A DNA stretch of 64,000 nt, taken from NCBI GenBank assembly GCA_027317185.1, contig DAHVFB010000003.1, positions 1 through 64,000 on the forward strand, given 5' to 3'. Below, piece after piece: positions 53,517 to 62,194 of this stretch; positions within the stretch are counted from its first letter, which is position 1, and each line of letters opens with the position of its first letter. Under the pieces are notes generated by a model. It searched no databases, was not told the origin of the DNA, and saw only the letters and a list, made by a program, of their open reading frames with translations. Origin of the DNA: Deltaproteobacteria bacterium. GTDB lineage: Bacteria > Desulfobacterota > Binatia > Binatales > Binataceae. The translations under genes and the position numbers were made by a program.

Positions 53517-54197
53517 TCAGGGTTCAAGCGCAGCCTGAAAGATGCGGCTGGGCGCCGCCTCTTCCGTCACCACCCGGTTCAGCGCCGTCAGCATGATTTG
53601 GGGGTCCTGCGCACCGGAGAGCGCATAGCGACCGTTGAGGATGAAGAACGGGACACCGCTGATGCCCAGACCGCGGGCCAGTTCCGCTTCCGCGCGCACT
53701 TCCGCAACGCCCTTTTCACTTTCGAGAAACAGTTCAGCTTCGCTCGCGTCAATCCCGGCCACGCCCGCGATGGCGGCAAGCGCCGCGCGATCGCCGAGAT
53801 CCTTGCCCTCGATGAAATAACCGTGGAACAGCGCCTCCGCCAGCGCATTCTGATCGCCTTCACATTGCGCCATCCAGAGCAGCCGATGCGCATCGAAGGT
53901 GTTGGGGGTCTTCTCGATTAGATCGTAGCGGAACGCGATGCCCTCCGCCGCGCCGGTCTGCGTCATGCGATCATAAATCTCTTTGGCGCGCTCGGGTCCG
54001 CCGAATTTCGCCGCCACATAGCGATCGCGATCCATCCCGCCGCGCGGCAGATCGGGATTCAGCTCGAAGGGACGCCAGATGATATGGACCCGATGGCCCT
54101 TGAACAGCGTCAGCGCCTTTTCAAGCCGGCGCTTGCCGATAAAGCACCACGGGCAGACCACATCGGATACGATGTCGATACTGATATCCATCGCCAT
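53517..54197 (-). CDS. DsbA-family oxidoreductase (FrnE-like)
   Basis: A 226-aa cytosolic thioredoxin-fold protein; no signal peptide is seen. IVSDVVCPWCFIGKRRLEKA carries the CPWC redox motif near the N-terminus, followed by the helical insert and GISGVPFFILNGRYALSGAQ with the cis-Pro. FrnE-type proteins act as disulfide isomerases or in polyketide/stress contexts, and some members isomerise 2-hydroxychromene-2-carboxylate. Exact role unknown. Confidence 0.88.
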   Translation of the reverse strand: MAMDISIDIVSDVVCPWCFIGKRRLEKALTLFKGHRVHIIWRPFELNPDLPRGGMDRDRYVAAKFGGPERAKEIYDRMTQTGAAEGIAFRYDLIEKTPNTFDAHRLLWMAQCEGDQNALAEALFHGYFIEGKDLGDRAALAAIAGVAGIDASEAELFLESEKGVAEVRAEAELARGLGISGVPFFILNGRYALSGAQDPQIMLTALNRVVTEEAAPSRIFQAALEP

Positions 54198-54280
54198 CTC
54201 CTTTGAAAATCAGCCTACCGCTTCACGCTCTTCTATTGTACCGCAGACCCGCGCTCGTCATTGAAGATGCCGCCGTCGGG

Positions 54281-54862
54281 CTACTGCTTGCGCGCGGCGA
54301 GCGGAATCGGGCCGAGGTAGCCGTCCGCGTTCGAGGTCAGCACGCGCATCTTCAATACCGCCGCGGCGAGCGCTTTCAGATCGCTCCGCGCATTCTCCGC
54401 CGGTTCGCCCTGCTCGAAATCCGACGAGGCGAGATACACGCTGGTGGGCGCGGTCAGCGCCCCGAACCAGGTCAGCACATCGCGCAAATGCCATTCCGCG
54501 CCGAGGTAATGATGCAGCGTCGCGCCCATCGCAACAATCCCGCATGGCTTGCCCATCAAGGCTTCGATCGGAAGCTGGTCGAGCAAATTTTTTAAGGCTC
54601 CGGTCATTGAGCCGCGGTAAACCGGGGTCGCGATCACCACCGCGTCGGCGGCCATCACGCGAGCGACCACACTGGCGGTGTCGTCGCCGTAGTCTTGCGG
54701 TGCGCGACCGTCGGCGAACGCCACTTTGCAATCGGCGAGATTAATCAGGTCGGTTTCGACCCCGGCTTCGGCCTCGCTCGCAAGCTCGCACATCCGGGTC
54801 ATCGCCTTGTTCAGCCGTCCGGGTTTGGTAACGGCTCCGAGTATCACAACGAACCTTGCCAT
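54281..54862 (-). CDS. NAD(P)H-dependent FMN reductase
   Basis: A flavodoxin-fold reductase of about 193 aa. The FMN phosphate loop lies in VVILGAVTKPGRLNKAM, and IATPVYRGSMTGALKNLLDQ is the family signature. ATG 54862 (MARFVVIL) follows AAAGGTG; the tracked start 54913 is too far upstream. It could supply reduced FMN to monooxygenases such as the divergently transcribed LLM enzyme at 55045, whose start is about 180 bp away. Confidence 0.85.
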   Translation of the reverse strand: MARFVVILGAVTKPGRLNKAMTRMCELASEAEAGVETDLINLADCKVAFADGRAPQDYGDDTASVVARVMAADAVVIATPVYRGSMTGALKNLLDQLPIEALMGKPCGIVAMGATLHHYLGAEWHLRDVLTWFGALTAPTSVYLASSDFEQGEPAENARSDLKALAAAVLKMRVLTSNADGYLGPIPLAARKQ

Positions 54863-55044
54863 CGACGCACCTTTTTCGTTCAAGTTATGCCGCGCGATTA
54901 TCCTTGCGGTCATGGACCGCGGTCAAGCGCGCGGCAGTTGCCGTCAAGCTGTGCTTATGAACGATAGGTGGGCAGTTAAGCGCGTACTTGTATAAGTTCG
55001 CGGCATTAGTTAGTAGTCGCCTATATACCTAGCGAGGTGCTTGA

Positions 55045-56259
55045 ATGAAATTTGTGTTCCATATTCTCCCGGCTTATCCGGCCACTCCGGAGGAACGTCA
55101 GCGGTTGGCGCCGATTGCGCACCGGACCGACAAAACCCAGGAAATGCTCGACGAGATGCTCGACATCACGCAGCATTGCGAAAATCTGGGCTTCGACGTT
55201 GTGACGTTCTCCGAGCATCACTTCTATACTGAAGGATGCGAAGCCGGGGCGACTCCCACACCGCATCTGATTCGTCTGCTGCAGAACACGAAAAGAATCA
55301 AAATTGGACCTTTGGGATTTGTACTGCCGACGTGGGATCCGATCCGGCTGGCGCTCGACGTCGCCTGGGCCGATCAGATGAGCCAGGGACGCGTGATTTG
55401 CGGTCTCGCGCGCGGCGTATTTCCGCGCTGGGTCAACGTGCTCGGCCAGCATTATGGAGTCAAGCTTGGCGGGTCAGGCACGGAAGCCGACGACCACAAT
55501 CGCGAGGTGTTCGAGGAACTGTTCCAGGTCATCAAGCTGGCATGGAAAGATGAACCGTTCTCGTTCAACGGCAAGTACTACAAGGTTCCCAACCCTCCCG
55601 AGGGTCACTTCTGGGCGCCGCATGAGGCCACCAAGCGTTTTGGCGCAGCGGGCGAGTTGACGGGCGACCAGCTAACCAAGCTCTCCGCGGTTCCCAAGCC
55701 CTATCAGAAGCCGCATCCGGAAGTCTGGCAGGCGTTCACCGCCAGCGACAAAACCATCCGATGGGACGCTCGTCAAGGCGTCGCGCCAATGGTGTTTGCG
55801 CCCTTCCCCGACGGTACGCTCAAGGCCTTCCGCGCCTATCAGGAGGAAGCCGAGAAGGCGGGTCGCTCCCTGAAGCTTGGTCAGGGCATCGGCACCTGCC
55901 AGTTCGTCTATATTGCGAACGATCGTACCGAGGCGCGGCGTCTGATGGACAGCGGGTCGTACTTTGTCTTCGAGAATTTTCATAGCAAGGTCGACAAGAA
56001 CATCCCGCCAAAAGCGGAAGCGCTGCTCGGTCTGAAGATGGCGGTAGCCGGAACCGTGGATGATGTGCGGCGGCGCCTGGCGGAGATTCAGGAAACGCTC
56101 AATCCCGAGTACTTTCTGTGGCTCGGCGATCAGGGCTACCTGACCCGCGATGAGATGAAGCGCGAACTCGAATTGTTCGCCACCAAGGTGATGCCGGAGT
56201 TCCAGGAGCGGGAAACTCCGCGGTCAGCATCGCTGGAGCAGGCGGGCGCGAGCAAGTAA
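55045..56259 (+). CDS. LLM-class flavin-dependent oxidoreductase
   Basis: A 404-aa bacterial-luciferase-like enzyme, longer than the two others in the window. KFVFHILPAYPATPEER, GFDVVTFSEHHFYTEGC, IKIGPLGFVLPTWDPIRLA, MSQGRVICGLARGVFPRW and VAGTVDDVRRRLAEI mark the fold. SEHH with the following loop resembles FMN-using alkanal or alkane-type monooxygenases. The neighbouring FMN reductase suggests a two-component system. GAGGTGCTTGA precedes the ATG. It precedes the grd cluster on the same strand but is separated by a hairpin and tandem repeats. Confidence 0.86.
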   Translation: MKFVFHILPAYPATPEERQRLAPIAHRTDKTQEMLDEMLDITQHCENLGFDVVTFSEHHFYTEGCEAGATPTPHLIRLLQNTKRIKIGPLGFVLPTWDPIRLALDVAWADQMSQGRVICGLARGVFPRWVNVLGQHYGVKLGGSGTEADDHNREVFEELFQVIKLAWKDEPFSFNGKYYKVPNPPEGHFWAPHEATKRFGAAGELTGDQLTKLSAVPKPYQKPHPEVWQAFTASDKTIRWDARQGVAPMVFAPFPDGTLKAFRAYQEEAEKAGRSLKLGQGIGTCQFVYIANDRTEARRLMDSGSYFVFENFHSKVDKNIPPKAEALLGLKMAVAGTVDDVRRRLAEIQETLNPEYFLWLGDQGYLTRDEMKRELELFATKVMPEFQERETPRSASLEQAGASK

Positions 56260-56292
56260 TCCAGGCCACTGGCCGGTCGAGCGGGTTATCCC

Positions 56293-56329
56293 CTCGGCCG
56301 GCCGGTGGATCGATTGGGAATCGGCCGAG
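56293..56329 (+). terminator. GC-rich hairpin between the LLM gene and grdB
   Basis: CTCGGCCG and CGGCCGAG form an 8-bp perfect stem around a 21-base loop that holds another GGCCGG. No T-run follows. It could separate the LLM transcript from grdB or be part of the grd leader. Confidence 0.4.
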
Positions 56330-56335
56330 ATCACC

Positions 56336-56381
56336 TTTGAGCGAAATTCTCAGTCAAATTTGAGCGAAATTCTCAGTCAAA
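56336..56381 (+). repeat. Perfect tandem 23-bp repeat upstream of grdB
   Basis: Two identical, adjoining 23-bp units, each opening TTTGAGCGAAATTC and closing CAGTCAAA, so every unit has TTTGA/TCAAA inverted ends. The array ends about 20 bp before the grdB ATG. Being perfect and placed here, it looks like a double operator or a leader-RNA element that controls the selenoprotein cluster. Confidence 0.6.
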
Positions 56382-56402
56382 GCCGAACGAGTTCAGATCC
56401 AT

Positions 56403-57704
56403 ATGGAACCGATCAGAATCGTTCACTATCTCAATCAGTTCTTCGGTCAACTCGGCGGCGAGGAGTTGGCCGGGATCAAACCTCAAATCAAATCCGAAGC
56501 GATCGGGCCCGGCCGCGTTTTGCAAGCGCGGCTCGGCGCGAGCTTCGAGGTGGTGGCCACCGCGATTTGCGGCGACAACACCTTTGCCGATAATCCAGAA
56601 GCCGCTGCCGAAGACCTTACCGCACTGATTTCCGAATTTCGTCCGCAAATCTTAATCGCCGGGCCGGCGTTCAATTCAGGCCGTTACGGACAAGCCTGCG
56701 GCCAGCTTTGCGCTTCAATCCAGGAGAAGCTCGCGATCCCGGCGATCACCGGGATGTACCAGGAGAATCCTGCCGTCGATCAGTTCCGCAACCGGGTCTT
56801 GATTGTGCGAACCGGCCCCACCGCCCGCACGATGGGCGAGGCGATAGACCAGATCGTGTCGCTGGTCAAACGGATCGCGGCCGGCGATCCGCTCGATCGT
56901 CCGGCGGAGCTCGGATGCTTCCCGCATGGAATGAAACGTCCGGTTGTGCGCGAACAGATCGCCGCGCGGCGCGCGATCGATATGCTGCTCAGCAAGCTCA
57001 CCGGTCAGCCTTTCACCACCGAAATGAGCGTGCCGGTCTTCGATCGCGTCGAGCCAACCAGGCTCAAGCTTCCATTGTCCGAGGCCACCGTCGCGCTGGT
57101 CACCGACGGCGGTCTGGTAGCCAAAGGCAATCCAGAGCGGATGCCTAATGGCTATACCGATCGCATCACCGCTATCCCGATTCATGGACTCGACCGATTC
57201 ACGACCGATATCGTCGAGGCTCACCACGGTGGCTACGATACGCAGTTCGTCAATCAGGATCTCAATCGGCTGACGCCATTGGACGCCGCCCGCGAACTTG
57301 AGCGCAACGGTGTGATCGGCAAGCTGCACGAGACGGTTTACGCCACCGCCGGACTCGGCATGTCGATCTCAAACGCAAAAAAAGTTGGACGGGAAATTGG
57401 ACGGCGACTGCTGGATCAAGGTGTTCAGGCGGTCATCCTCACCTCGACGTGAGGAACCAGCACGCGCTGCGGAGCGGCGCTGGCAAAGGAAATCGAGCGG
57501 ATGGGAATCGCGACTGCGCAAATCTGCTCGATGAAGCAGGTAGCCGCGATGGTCGGTTCGCCGCGTATCGTGACCGGCCGCAGCGTGCTGCATCCAACCG
57601 GAGATCCGGCGCTCGCTCCGGAAGCGGAGCAGATGCTCAGGCGCGGGATCGTTGCCGATGCGATCCGGGCGCTGGCCGCCGACGGCATCCCACATGCGGC
57701 TTGA
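56403..57704 (+). CDS. grdB: Glycine/sarcosine/betaine reductase component B, selenoprotein subunit (Sec at TGA 57450)
   Basis: Substrate-binding selenoprotein of a Grd-type reductase. The track ends it at the TGA 57450-57452, but the frame stays open and homologous: upstream ILTST, then Sec, then GTSTRCGAALAKEIERMG, matching the classical GrdB motif TSTUGTCTRCGA. Readthrough gives 433 aa with Sec at residue 350, close to the clostridial protein in size and position. Other family blocks are GPAFNSGRYGQACGQLC, GMYQENPAVDQFRNRV and VEAHHGGYDTQFVNQDLNRL. A hairpin right after the TGA can serve as SECIS. Substrate class (glycine, sarcosine, betaine or other) is open. Its end overlaps the grdE-like start by 11 bp. 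Confidence 0.9.
57457..57483 (+). promoter_or_regulatory. Putative bacterial SECIS element in grdB
   Basis: Starting four bases after the TGA, CCAGC pairs with GCTGG, and inside it CGCT pairs with AGCG around the loop GCGG. The apical loop lies about 19-20 bases from the TGA, the spacing seen in E. coli fdhF. The hairpin lies within the coding sequence, as bacterial SECIS elements must. Confidence 0.55.
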
Positions 57705-58965
57705 GATTAGAGCCGCTGCGGTCAATCGCGCCGTTTTCGGCATCAGCACCAACCTGAACGACCGCACGCTGACTGTCGCGCGCGACGAACTAGCTCGCCT
57801 GCTCGGGGCTGACTCGCGTCTGACCGAAATACAAATCGAATTGGCGAATCCCGGCGAGGATTGCCGGATAACCGGCATCTTCGATGTCTTCGAGCCGCGC
57901 TACAAAGCGACCGGGCCAAATTTCCCAGGCGTGATCGATCGCATCGGGCCCGTGGGCGATGGCGTCACGGCGGTGGCGCGCGGCGCCGCCATAATGGTTA
58001 TGAACGCGCTGCCCGATCGGCATAAGCTCACCGTCGATATGACCGGACCGGCCGCGGAATTCTCGCCCTACTCGCATACCGCCAATATCTGCGTGCGGGC
58101 TCAGCCGGCCGCCGGCGTCGAGCGCCCAGCCTATTACCGGGCGCTCAAGGAGATCGGCGTGAAGGCGTCGGGTTACCTCGGCGAGGCGGCCAATCGCGCG
58201 CAGGCCGATTCGGTCGAGGTGCTGGAGCTTCCCCATCAGTCGGATGATACCGGCAGACCGCGCGTCGCCTACATCTATATGCTGGCCTCGCAGCAGATGC
58301 CGACTGAGGCCGACGAACCCATCCTGTATGGCGATAACGTCCGCACGCTGCTACCGACAGTGATTCATCCGAACGAAATTCTCGACGGCGCCATTGTCGC
58401 GCCCTATTGGAATTTCGGCGGCGACACCTATGCGATCCAGAACCATCCGATGATTTGCGAGCTTTATCGCCGCCATCGCAACGATCTGGCCTTCGCCGGC
58501 GTGATCGCAATTATCGCAGCCGAAACCGAGGCCGGGCGAACGCGCACCGCAATCATGGCGGCGAACCTGGCCCGCGAGACGTTGCGCGCTGACGCGGTGG
58601 TGCTGACCAAGTACGGCGGCGGAATTCCGGAATCCGCCGCGATGGAAACCTACGACGCCTGCGAGGCGCTCGGAATGAAGGGTGCGATGGTGCTATGGAC
58701 GCATGGCGGCGACGGGCGAATTGAAGGATCGCTGACCTTCATGTCGCCGCGCGCCGACGCCGTCGTCACTTGCGGAATCAACGAACAGGCGATCGACTTG
58801 CCGCCCGTCTCCCGCGTGATCGGCAGTTCCACGATCGGGCCATTGATTATGGAATCGGAAGACGATGTTCGTCCCGCGAACGGTCCGCTTCATCTTCGTT
58901 TTCTGTTTCTGGCGGGCGCGGCCGATCAGCTCGGCGGTGGCCGCCGCTCAATCGAGGAATACTAG
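57694..58965 (+). CDS. grdE: GrdE-like component B subunit lacking the pyruvoyl-forming Cys
   Basis: A 423-aa homologue of the GrdE proprotein, the carbonyl-bearing partner of GrdB. GrdE-like blocks include the start MRLEIRAAAVNRAVFG, RVAYIYMLASQQMPTE, LPTVIHPNEILDGAIV and HPMICELYRRHRNDL. In clostridial GrdE the DGAIV block runs into a GNC sequence whose Cys (about 242) self-cleaves to give pyruvoyl. Here it reads APYWNFGGDTY, with Trp at residue 239 in that place, so cleavage by this route should not happen. ATG 57694 is favoured over the tracked 57652 because it begins the homology. It may act as an uncleaved structural subunit or bind substrate differently. Confidence 0.82.
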   Translation: MRLEIRAAAVNRAVFGISTNLNDRTLTVARDELARLLGADSRLTEIQIELANPGEDCRITGIFDVFEPRYKATGPNFPGVIDRIGPVGDGVTAVARGAAIMVMNALPDRHKLTVDMTGPAAEFSPYSHTANICVRAQPAAGVERPAYYRALKEIGVKASGYLGEAANRAQADSVEVLELPHQSDDTGRPRVAYIYMLASQQMPTEADEPILYGDNVRTLLPTVIHPNEILDGAIVAPYWNFGGDTYAIQNHPMICELYRRHRNDLAFAGVIAIIAAETEAGRTRTAIMAANLARETLRADAVVLTKYGGGIPESAAMETYDACEALGMKGAMVLWTHGGDGRIEGSLTFMSPRADAVVTCGINEQAIDLPPVSRVIGSSTIGPLIMESEDDVRPANGPLHLRFLFLAGAADQLGGGRRSIEEY

Positions 58966-59014
58966 CTTTCCGCGGCTCGATTCCAGGTCATAGTCGGACG
59001 GATCCGAACGAAAG

Positions 59015-60439
59015 ATGGCGAAACCGGTATTGATTGCGGCGGCCGCGGCGCTGGCCCACGCGCCCGGCCTGATCGCGCTGGGATCGAAACCGGCGCGCGA
59101 GATTGCGCGCGATCCAAGCGTGGCCGCGCGAATCCACGCCAATTTGCGCGGCTTCGATGCCGCAGTCGGTTACGCCCCCAATCAGGCATTTATCGGCAGC
59201 GTTCATCCGCGCGCGATGGGTCCGCGGCCGCATTTCAATCGTATCCTCGACGGCGGACAGCGTTTCGGACCCGATGGCGAAATCATGCCGGAAACTGAGT
59301 TTCTCGGCCTGATGGCGCTGGCCGATCAATTCAAGCTGATTCGGCTATCGCCACAACTTGCGCAAAGCTCGGCCGAGGCTTTGATGCGGCATCCGCTGCA
59401 TGATTTTTTCGATCCGGGCAAATTGCGCAGTGCGATCGGAGACCCGCAGGTGGAAGTGTCCAGGGGTGCGATTCCTCTGCACGTAACCGATACCGGAATC
59501 GCCGGCTCGCTCGCCGCCGGTCATCACGAGGACACCAATCTGATGGCCCATGTGCTGGCGGAAAATCTGGCCTGCAAAGCCAGCGGCGCGTTGGCGCTCG
59601 CCCATCTGCTGAAGCTGCACGACCTTGACCCGGCGAGTATCGATTATGTGATTGGATGCTCCGAAGAGGCGGTCGGCGATCGTTATCAGCGCGGCGGCGG
59701 CAACCTGGGCAAGGCGATCGCGGAGATGGCCGGTTGCGTGGAAGCCTCGGGCGCCGACGTCAAGAATTTCTGCGCGGCGCCAGTACCGGCGATAGTAATC
59801 GCCGCGAGCCTGGTGGCGGCCGGCGTTTTTCGCCGGGTAGCGGTGGTCGGCGGCGGCTCGTTACCGAAGCTGGGGATGAAGTTTGAAGGTCATTTGAAAA
59901 ACTCGATGCCTATTTTGGAGGACTCGCTGGGCGCGGTCGCGGCGCTGATCGGCGAGGATGACGGCCGCTCGCCGGTGATCCGACTCGATGCCATCGGGCG
60001 TCATCGCGTGAAATCGGGATCGTCGGCCGAAGCGATCATGGACGCACTGGTCACCGCGCCGCTCGATCAAATTGGCCTGAAAATCACCAGCATCGACGAC
60101 TATGCGACCGAATTGCACAATCCCGAACTGACCGAACCGCAGGGCAGCGGCAATGTGCCGGAACGTAATTACCGGATGCTGGCGGCGATGGCGGTGCGGC
60201 AGAAACTGATCGCGCGCGAAGAGATCGGCCGCTTCGTGGCCGATCACGGGATGCCCGGCTTCGCGCCTACGCAAGGCCACGTCGCCTCGGCCTTCTGCTA
60301 TCTCGCGCATGCCCGGCGCGGCCTGACCGACGGTGGCGCAGATCGAATCATGATGATGGCCAAGGGCTCGCTGTTCCTGGGTATGATGACGGGACAATCC
60401 GACGGCATGTCGTTTATACTGGAGCGCAACCGCGGCTGA
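59015..60439 (+). CDS. grdC: Glycine reductase component C, beta subunit-like
   Basis: A thiolase/KAS-III-like protein of 474 aa, corresponding to GrdC of component C, which receives the carboxymethyl group from GrdA as an acetyl thioester. Family blocks: [60 protein letters not shown] with a conserved Cys, [11 protein letters not shown], and the end [20 protein letters not shown]. GrdD, the subunit whose Cys completes acetyl-phosphate release in clostridia, is not found next to it. It stands between grdE and grdA. Confidence 0.88.
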   Translation: MAKPVLIAAAAALAHAPGLIALGSKPAREIARDPSVAARIHANLRGFDAAVGYAPNQAFIGSVHPRAMGPRPHFNRILDGGQRFGPDGEIMPETEFLGLMALADQFKLIRLSPQLAQSSAEALMRHPLHDFFDPGKLRSAIGDPQVEVSRGAIPLHVTDTGIAGSLAAGHHEDTNLMAHVLAENLACKASGALALAHLLKLHDLDPASIDYVIGCSEEAVGDRYQRGGGNLGKAIAEMAGCVEASGADVKNFCAAPVPAIVIAASLVAAGVFRRVAVVGGGSLPKLGMKFEGHLKNSMPILEDSLGAVAALIGEDDGRSPVIRLDAIGRHRVKSGSSAEAIMDALVTAPLDQIGLKITSIDDYATELHNPELTEPQGSGNVPERNYRMLAAMAVRQKLIAREEIGRFVADHGMPGFAPTQGHVASAFCYLAHARRGLTDGGADRIMMMAKGSLFLGMMTGQSDGMSFILERNRG

Positions 60440-60470
60440 AGTCCGCGTCACAGGAAGGGAAAAACAATCG

Positions 60471-60935
60471 ATGTTCGCGGGTAAAAAAATAATTGTAATC
60501 GGCGAGCGCGACGGCGTCGCCAGTCCGGCAATCGCGGCCTGCCTGGCAGCCACTGGCTGCGAGGTCGTTCTGATGGCGACCGAGTGCTTCGTCTGAACCG
60601 CCGCAGGTGCAATGGATCCGCATACGCAGCAAACGATCCTCGACGCGGTGCAACAGCACGGCAAGGAAAATCTGATCGTGATGCTGGGCACGCCGAGCCC
60701 GGAAGCCGCCGCGATCGCGGCGGAAACCGTGACCACCGGCGATCCAACTTATGCGGGACCATTGGCCGAGACCCGGTTGGGTCTCACCGTCTATCATATT
60801 CTCGAGGAGCAGGTTCGCGCGGCGATTGATCCGGAACTCTACGATCAGCAGGTAGGTCTGATGGCGGATACGCTCGATGGTCCGGCCATCGCGGCGGCCG
60901 TCGCGCAAGCACGCGCCGCCTTGGCGTCCGAATAA
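60471..60935 (+). CDS. grdA: Glycine reductase complex selenoprotein A (Sec at TGA 60594)
   Basis: Small selenoprotein that carries the Se-carboxymethyl group between components B and C. It begins [15 protein letters not shown] after AGGAAGGG. Codon 42 is TGA in the context TECFV-Sec-TAAGAMD, essentially identical to the GrdA active site (CxxU). The remainder ([48 protein letters not shown]) matches GrdA to its end; total 154 aa against about 158 in clostridia. The track shows only the fragment after the TGA (60612..60935). GTGC/GCAT at 60607-60623 is a weak candidate SECIS stem. Reduced thioredoxin would be its electron source. Confidence 0.93.
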
Positions 60936-60974
60936 GGGATCACCTCGCGCTGTGAACCCGAAAGTTACCGAGCC

Positions 60975-61733
60975 TCAAACCGCTTCGTGCGGATAATTGT
61001 CGGTCAGCGCCGGCCGGGTGAGCCCAAGCTGTTCGAGACGCCGCTCGATCATCGCGAGGTAAAGATCCGCCAATTCCTGATTGTCGCGGGATTTCAGACC
61101 GAATGTCAGGCAATCGAAAGTGAAGCCGCTGCCCGGCGGTCCAAAAAAGTTTACCGCCCGCGGCAGCCAGGTCCGGAGCGCGGCCTGCACGCGATCGGGG
61201 CCAAATCGATCGACAATCCAGCCGAGCGCCTCGAGACCGAAGCTTTCGTGCTCGGCCTCGTCATCGAGAATCGATTCCGCCGCCCGGGCATGCGGCCCAT
61301 AGCTCGAATCGCGATAGTTGATACCGATCATCAGCATCCCGGTCGCATCCAGACTGATGCTGCCCATCACCAGGTCGATTTCATCATCCACGCGATCGGC
61401 GAAACCGCGCGGGGCCGCAAACGAGGGGCCCTTGGCGGCCGAGACCATCAGCCGATCGGCTTGCGCTTCGCTGATTCCGATTTCCGCGAGGGCGGCGTAA
61501 ATCATCCGGGCGTGCCGGCGTTCCTCAGCCGCATTTTTCTCGATGGTCGATCGCAGCCGCGGACCTTCGATCGTCATCAACGCCTGCTGATAGCCCACGG
61601 CGGTCAACTTTTCGGCCAACGCGTGCGCCGCCATCAACCGCGCCAGCACTTTCGCATAGCGCGGTTCCACCCGTCCGGCACTGATGTCCTCGAGTTCCAG
61701 GCTGGCCGGCGCAAATCGTCGCCGCACAGGCAT
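60975..61733 (-). CDS. Ferritin-like diiron protein (PaaA/PaaC-like)
   Basis: A 252-aa four-helix-bundle protein resembling the phenylacetyl-CoA epoxidase family. Likely diiron ligands lie in NAAEERRHARMIYAAL and ILDDEAEHESFGLEAL, each an E..H pair. Others of the family hydroxylate, epoxidise or desaturate CoA-bound or ACP-bound substrates. GAGGT is near the ATG. It follows a MaoC pair by 10 bp on the same strand, so a role in acyl-chain metabolism is plausible. It converges with grdA. Confidence 0.75.
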   Translation of the reverse strand: MPVRRRFAPASLELEDISAGRVEPRYAKVLARLMAAHALAEKLTAVGYQQALMTIEGPRLRSTIEKNAAEERRHARMIYAALAEIGISEAQADRLMVSAAKGPSFAAPRGFADRVDDEIDLVMGSISLDATGMLMIGINYRDSSYGPHARAAESILDDEAEHESFGLEALGWIVDRFGPDRVQAALRTWLPRAVNFFGPPGSGFTFDCLTFGLKSRDNQELADLYLAMIERRLEQLGLTRPALTDNYPHEAV

Positions 61734-61742
61734 CGGGAAACC

Positions 61743-62180
61743 TCAGGCGCTTTGGCGCGAGGGCAACGCCACCGTCGCCGAGCCGGGGGTGGTCTTGTCG
61801 CCCTTTTCGTTTTCGATCCAAACTTCGCAGTCGATTAGATGCTCGCCGTTTTCGACGTACTTCTTCGTCACCCTGCCCTTGGCGAGCAGTTTGGCTCCCG
61901 GCATGTCCATCGCGCGATATTGCACCGACAGCTTGCGCAGCCATCCTGCGTCACCGGCGAAATCGGTCATCAACTGTCCGAGAAATGCGTTCTTCAGCGC
62001 GCCGTGCAGAATTACGCCAGACAGCTTATTGGCCAGGGCGAAGTCTTTATCGTAGTGGATTTGATAGAAGTCCCCGGATGCGCCAGCGTACTTGACCAAC
62101 TGCTGCGTGGTCGGATTTTTCTCGAGCGGAGCGATCTCGTATCCGACCTCTAGATCCTCAAAATAAAACTGCTGCGCCAT
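61743..62180 (-). CDS. MaoC-like dehydratase (HadB-like)
   Basis: A 145-aa hot-dog-fold protein. YAGASGDFYQIHYDKDFA contains the R-hydratase catalytic Asp/His pattern (D....H), and VILHGALKNAFLGQLMTDFA is the next helix block. It resembles the HadB subunit of (3R)-hydroxyacyl dehydratases. Its start is 15 bp after the stop of the HadA-like gene, and the two are expected to form a heterodimer. Confidence 0.83.
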   Translation of the reverse strand: MAQQFYFEDLEVGYEIAPLEKNPTTQQLVKYAGASGDFYQIHYDKDFALANKLSGVILHGALKNAFLGQLMTDFAGDAGWLRKLSVQYRAMDMPGAKLLAKGRVTKKYVENGEHLIDCEVWIENEKGDKTTPGSATVALPSRQSA

Positions 62181-62194
62181 GATATTCCTTCATT

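Noticed and set aside
56336-56381. CRISPR array
   Set aside because: The two 23-bp units adjoin with no spacer and there are no cas genes.
57449-57704. grdB as a truncated pseudogene with a separate downstream ORF (57501..57704)
   Set aside because: The TGA is exactly at the GrdB Sec position, the frame remains intact to a family-typical end, and grdA shows the same situation.
60612-60935. Separate 107-aa gene as shown in the ORF track
   Set aside because: It is the part of grdA downstream of the selenocysteine TGA; homology to GrdA continues without break upstream to ATG 60471.
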